Below, in pieces: positions 32,755 to 35,913 of a stretch of 35,913 bases of DNA; the stretch's first letter is position 1, and each line of letters starts with the position of its first letter. The translations under genes were made by a program, and so were the position numbers. The notes beneath the pieces are model-generated. The model had not been told where the DNA came from and searched no databases. It saw only the letters and a program-made list of their open reading frames with translations. This DNA is from Candidatus Stahliibacteriota bacterium (lineage in GTDB: Bacteria; Hydrothermota; Tepidihabitantia; SM23-42), in the NCBI GenBank assembly GCA_030606265.1, contig JAUWGT010000004.1:1-35913 (forward strand). The letters run 5' to 3'.

Positions 32755-34128
32755 ATGAAGAAGGTTTTATCAGTATTTGCCATATGTCTGTTAGTGTGGA
32801 TAGGTTGCGGTGGTGATAGTGAAGCACCAGTTGTAGAGATCACCAATCCGGCTGACGGTTCATTTGTAAGCGGGACAGTTAACATTACTGCTGATGCAAC
32901 CGATGATAATGAGGTTGACAGTGTTCAATTTTACATTGACGATACACTCAGGTCTACCTCAACAGCAGAACCTTATACCTATTCATGGGTGACAACCGCT
33001 CTTGAGAATAACTCATCCCACACTATTTATGCCAGGGCTTATGATGCTGCTGAGAACGAGAGCGTTTCGGAAACTATTTCAGTAATTGTTGTAATTGAAG
33101 GCATACTTAAATGGCGCTATTCAACAGGTGGTTATGTGAATTCTTCGCCGGCGATTGATGCTGATGGTATGATCTATGTCGGATCCAATGATAATTATCT
33201 ATATGCGATAAATTCCGATGGTACATTCAAATGGTCTTACTCAACAGGCGGTTATGTGTATTCTTCACCAGCAATTGGTGTTGATGGTATGATCTATGTC
33301 GGATCCGGTGATAATTATCTTTATGCGATAAACCCCAATGGAACCTTCAATTGGTCATACCAAACAGGTGGTGATGTGAGTTCTTCGCCTGCAATAGGCG
33401 CGGACGGTACGATCTATGTCGGGTCCTGGGATAATTATCTTTATGCGATAAACCCCAATGGAACCTTAAAATGGTCATGCCAAACAGGTGGTGATGTGAG
33501 TTCTTCGCCTGCAATAGGTGCTGATAGTACGATCTATGTCGGGTCCTGGGATAATTATCTTTATGCGATAAACCCCAATGGTACATTCAAATGGTCATAC
33601 CAAACAAACGCATCTGTGCGTTCTTCGCCGGCGATTGGCGCTGATGGTACGATCTATGTCGGGTCCCATGATAATAATCTCTATGCGATAAACCCTAATG
33701 GTATATTAAAATGGTCTTACCAAACAGGTAGTCATGTGGGTTCTTCGCCGGCAATAGGTGTTGATGGTACGATCTATGTCGGATCCCTTGATAATTCTCT
33801 CTATGCGATAAACCCCGATGGCACCTTAAAATGGTCCTATCAAACAGGTGGTTATGTGTGTTCTTCGCCGGCAATAGGTGTTGATGGTACGATCTATATC
33901 GGTTCTGATGATAATTATCTCTATGCGATAAACCCCGATGGCACCTTAAAATGGTCATACCAAACAGGCGGTTATGTGGGTTCTTCGCCGGCAATTGGTG
34001 CTGATGGTACGATCTATATCGGGTCTAATGATAATTATCTCTATGTAACTCAGGGTTTAGGACCTCTTGCAAATACTCCCTGGCCAATGTTCCATCACGA
34101 TTTGAAACATACCGGAAGAATAGATTGA
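32755..34128 (+). CDS. Exported lipoprotein: Ig-like domain plus eight-blade PQQ-type propeller
   Basis: A 457-aa protein. The N-terminus MKKVLSVFAICLLVWIGCGG is a signal with a slightly atypical lipobox (WIGC). Residues about 25-112 are a bacterial Ig-like domain (VVEITNPADGSFVSGTVNITA, the 'Big_9/17' style). Then come eight 40-residue blades, each of the form KWSYQTGGYV-SSPAIGADGTIYVGS-DNYLYAINPDGT, and the closing PWPMFHHDLKHTGR. The blades are nearly identical, so no cofactor or enzyme role can be assigned; binding or scaffolding is more likely. There is no T9SS domain, unlike its two neighbours. Confidence 0.88.
   Translation: MKKVLSVFAICLLVWIGCGGDSEAPVVEITNPADGSFVSGTVNITADATDDNEVDSVQFYIDDTLRSTSTAEPYTYSWVTTALENNSSHTIYARAYDAAENESVSETISVIVVIEGILKWRYSTGGYVNSSPAIDADGMIYVGSNDNYLYAINSDGTFKWSYSTGGYVYSSPAIGVDGMIYVGSGDNYLYAINPNGTFNWSYQTGGDVSSSPAIGADGTIYVGSWDNYLYAINPNGTLKWSCQTGGDVSSSPAIGADSTIYVGSWDNYLYAINPNGTFKWSYQTNASVRSSPAIGADGTIYVGSHDNNLYAINPNGILKWSYQTGSHVGSSPAIGVDGTIYVGSLDNSLYAINPDGTLKWSYQTGGYVCSSPAIGVDGTIYIGSDDNYLYAINPDGTLKWSYQTGGYVGSSPAIGADGTIYIGSNDNYLYVTQGLGPLANTPWPMFHHDLKHTGRID
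33103..34062 (+). repeat. Eight tandem 120-base repeats encoding the propeller blades
   Basis: Eight in-frame units of exactly 120 bases. Units 3 and 4 are almost identical at the DNA level, including silent positions, indicating recent unequal exchange or replication slippage within the gene. Confidence 0.9.
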
Positions 34129-34152
34129 GGGGGGTCCATTAGAATTTCAGGG

Positions 34153-34247
34153 AAGATATGGGGTCAATCCCGGGTCTTGAGGGAAAAAATAAACAAAAAA
34201 AGGAGGTTAAAATGGGCATAAGTGGGATCAGGATTCAATATAAATAA
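34153..34247 (+). other. Orphan copy of the shared leader with a 12-codon remnant ORF
   Basis: The leader (AAGATATGGGGTCAATCC to AAAAAAGGAGG) matches the one before the SBBP gene and is followed by ATGGGCATAAGTG, like that gene's ATGAATAAGTG, but the frame stops after eleven residues. It looks like the start of a lost gene, or an upstream ORF. It lacks the TCGT-iteron part. Confidence 0.5.
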
Positions 34248-34267
34248 TGGAATGTATGTACAATATC

Positions 34268-34345
34268 AGTTTACCCCGTTGGAACGCCTCGCCATTTACC
34301 CTGCTAGATAGCAAACATCTTACGGGGTTTCCTACGGGGTAAACT
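34268..34345. repeat. 78-base element bounded by 12-base perfect inverted repeats
   Basis: AGTTTACCCCGT at the left and ACGGGGTAAACT at the right, with an extra ACGGGGT inside. It lies between the orphan leader and the ribosome binding site of the last gene. It may be a MITE-like insertion or a hairpin terminator/attenuator; no U-tract follows. Confidence 0.7.
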
Positions 34346-34362
34346 TACAAGGAGGTGTTAAG

Positions 34363-35913
34363 ATGAGATATATTATTATTATTATACTTTGCTTTGGCTT
34401 GGTCGGGATCGCCAATGCCCAATGGCTGGAGACCACTATCTTCTTGCCAGACGGATTTGGTAGTATGGGAGACCCGAGGTGCCTTGCCTATAATTCTACC
34501 AACAACACAGTCTATGCTGGTGGAGACGGTGGATACGTATTTGTAATCGATGGTGAAACTAACCAGAGGATTGCACGGATATGGGCAGGAGAGAATATAT
34601 ACGATATGGTCTGGAACTCGACCAATAATAAGGTATACTGCGCCAACTATGGAAGCGATGATATCACAATCATTGATGGTGCATTCAACTCGGTAATCAC
34701 AACGGTCGGGGTTGGAAATGGACCTTATGCCCTTGTCTGGAACTCGACCAATAATAAGGTATACTGCGCTAATAATCTTAGCGATAACGTCACGATCATT
34801 GATGGTGCAACCAACTCGGTGCTCACAACGGTCCCGGTCGGAGACGGCCCTCGTGCCCTTGTCTGGAACTCGACCAATAATAAGGTATACTGCGCCAACG
34901 GTGGTAGTGATAATATCACAATCATTGATGGTGCAACCAACTCGGTAATCACAACGGTCTCGGTTGGAGATGGCCCTCGTGCCCTTGTCTGGAGCTCGAC
35001 CACTAATAAGGTATACTGCGCCAACTATGATAGCGATAGTGTCACAATCATTAGTGGTGCATACAACTCGGTGATGACAACGGTTCCGGTTGGAAATGGA
35101 CCTTATGCTTTTACCTGGAACTCGACCAATAATAAGATATACTGTGCTAATAATCTTAGCGATGATGTTACAATCATTGATGGTGCAACCAACTCGGTAA
35201 TCACAACGGTTCCGGTTGGAGATGGCCCTTATGCTCTTACCTGGAACTTGACCAATAATAAGGTATACTGCGCCGACTACTGGGACGATAGTGTCACGAT
35301 CATTCAAGGTGCAACCAATTCAGTGGTCACAACGGTCTCGGTTGGAGATGAACCTGGTGCCCTTGTTTGGAACTCGACCAATAATAAGGTATACTGCGCC
35401 AGCTACCGCACTTCCTACGCTTCTGTCACGATCATTGATGGTGTAACCAACTCGGTGATCACAACGGTCCCAGTTGGAGATGGACCTCGTGCCCTTGTCT
35501 GGGACTCGACTAATAATAAGGTATACTGTGCCAACTTTTTGGACGATGATGTCACAATCATTGATGGTGCAACCGATTCAGTAATCACAACGATCCAGGT
35601 TGGAGATGGACCTTGGGCTCTTGTCTGGAACCAGATCAATAACCGGACTTATGTGGCTAATTATAATGATAACAGCATATCAGTTATCAGGGATCAAACA
35701 GGAGTAGAAGAAATAGATGATAATCAGTCATCAGTGACCAGGCTAGCGCAGAACTTTCCCAATCCATTTACCCGATTTACCAGTATCAGGTATCAGATTG
35801 CCGGTACTGGGTCGCAGGAACAGCAAGTGACGCTTAAAGTCTACGATATTACTGGTAGATTAGTGCGAACTCTGGTTGATGCCAATAAGGAGTTAGGTAA
35901 TCACATGGCTGTT
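34363..35913 (+). CDS. Secreted YVTN-type beta-propeller protein with T9SS-type domain, C-terminus cut by window edge
   Basis: This open frame is absent from the track because no stop occurs in the window (517 codons visible). The signal peptide is MRYIIIIILCFGLVGIANAQ. Nine or ten blades of 42 residues follow, of the form WNSTNNKVYCAN--SDNVTIIDGATNSVITTVPVGDGPRALV, i.e. YVTN/NHL-like. DNA spacing is 126 bases, once 132. The tail (LAQNFPNPFTRFTSIRYQI, VYDITGRLVRTLVD) is the start of a T9SS type A/FlgD-like domain, so only a few dozen residues are missing. Each blade contains one cysteine (YCAN), unusual for a secreted propeller. AAGGAGG lies before the ATG. The 320-aa minus-strand ORF across it is a repeat-driven shadow. 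Confidence 0.9.
   Translation, partial: MRYIIIIILCFGLVGIANAQWLETTIFLPDGFGSMGDPRCLAYNSTNNTVYAGGDGGYVFVIDGETNQRIARIWAGENIYDMVWNSTNNKVYCANYGSDDITIIDGAFNSVITTVGVGNGPYALVWNSTNNKVYCANNLSDNVTIIDGATNSVLTTVPVGDGPRALVWNSTNNKVYCANGGSDNITIIDGATNSVITTVSVGDGPRALVWSSTTNKVYCANYDSDSVTIISGAYNSVMTTVPVGNGPYAFTWNSTNNKIYCANNLSDDVTIIDGATNSVITTVPVGDGPYALTWNLTNNKVYCADYWDDSVTIIQGATNSVVTTVSVGDEPGALVWNSTNNKVYCASYRTSYASVTIIDGVTNSVITTVPVGDGPRALVWDSTNNKVYCANFLDDDVTIIDGATDSVITTIQVGDGPWALVWNQINNRTYVANYNDNSISVIRDQTGVEEIDDNQSSVTRLAQNFPNPFTRFTSIRYQIAGTGSQEQQVTLKVYDITGRLVRTLVDANKELGNHMAV

Noticed and set aside
33103-34062. Tandem repeats considered as a CRISPR array
   Set aside because: Units are contiguous 120-base in-frame coding repeats without spacers, encoding propeller blades. 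No cas genes are present.
34345-35307. 320-aa minus-strand ORF with regular ISNRNRCDYRVGCTINDCD repeats
   Set aside because: It is the reverse-frame reading of the 126-base YVTN repeats. The plus-strand frame has a ribosome binding site, signal peptide and T9SS tail and is open to the window edge.

Overview
The window looks like chromosomal DNA from an uncultured, Gram-negative-type (diderm), probably anaerobic bacterium. The TonB-dependent receptor, the lipoproteins and several secreted proteins with T9SS type A/FlgD-like C-terminal domains imply an outer membrane. The gene complement (DUF6485, DUF711, tricorn-type protease, cyclase-AAA-TPR giants, C25-like and beta-propeller surface proteins) and the dispersed palindromic repeats fit lineages such as candidate division WOR-3/Stahlbacteria. 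That placement is an inference from protein style; no rRNA or marker phylogeny is possible here.

Layout. 1-2.65 kb (minus): DUF6485 - gcvPB - small hypothetical - mutL (runs off the left edge). 2.7-3.9 kb (plus): DUF711 protein. 4-7.2 kb (minus): tricorn-like protease with all five catalytic residues. 7.3-14.9 kb (plus): lipoprotein, then a tightly overlapping housekeeping run birA - coaX - tsaE - tsaB - rimI, then a small hypothetical and a 1197-aa zinc-ribbon/class III cyclase/AAA/TPR signalling protein. 15-19.9 kb (minus): TonB-dependent receptor followed by a secreted protein ending in a 5'-nucleotidase C-terminal domain. 19.9-22.2 kb is a small accessory island: an MNT/HEPN toxin-antitoxin pair under a 42-bp perfect palindromic operator, then two small GIY-YIG nucleases, each directly preceded by a palindromic element, surrounding an intact tRNA-Asn. 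22.3-27 kb: C25-peptidase-like secreted protein, radical SAM/B12-binding protein, PLDc_N membrane protein. 27.2-31 kb: 1131-aa AAA/TPR/BTAD (SARP-type) regulator and a zinc-ribbon protein. 31-35.9 kb: three consecutive secreted beta-propeller proteins (SBBP, PQQ-like, YVTN), the last one running off the right edge, with duplicated upstream regions.

Promoters are unusually legible: nine sites match TTGACA - 16 bp - TATAAT closely, always with a 16-bp spacer. In several of them the -10 ends 5-9 bases before the start codon, so those mRNAs should be leaderless or nearly so (DUF6485, DUF711, radical SAM, PLDc_N, C25-like protein and, on a -10 alone, the zinc-ribbon gene). Other genes carry ordinary GGAGG ribosome binding sites.

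The strongest candidates for something undescribed are: (1) the palindrome-GIY-YIG units that seem to have inserted at tRNA-Asn, duplicated its 5' end, and separated the gene from a consensus promoter; (2) the nested 42-bp operator covering promoter and RBS of the MNT/HEPN pair; and (3) a duplicated TCGT-iteron promoter region in front of the propeller genes, just downstream of a SARP-like regulator.
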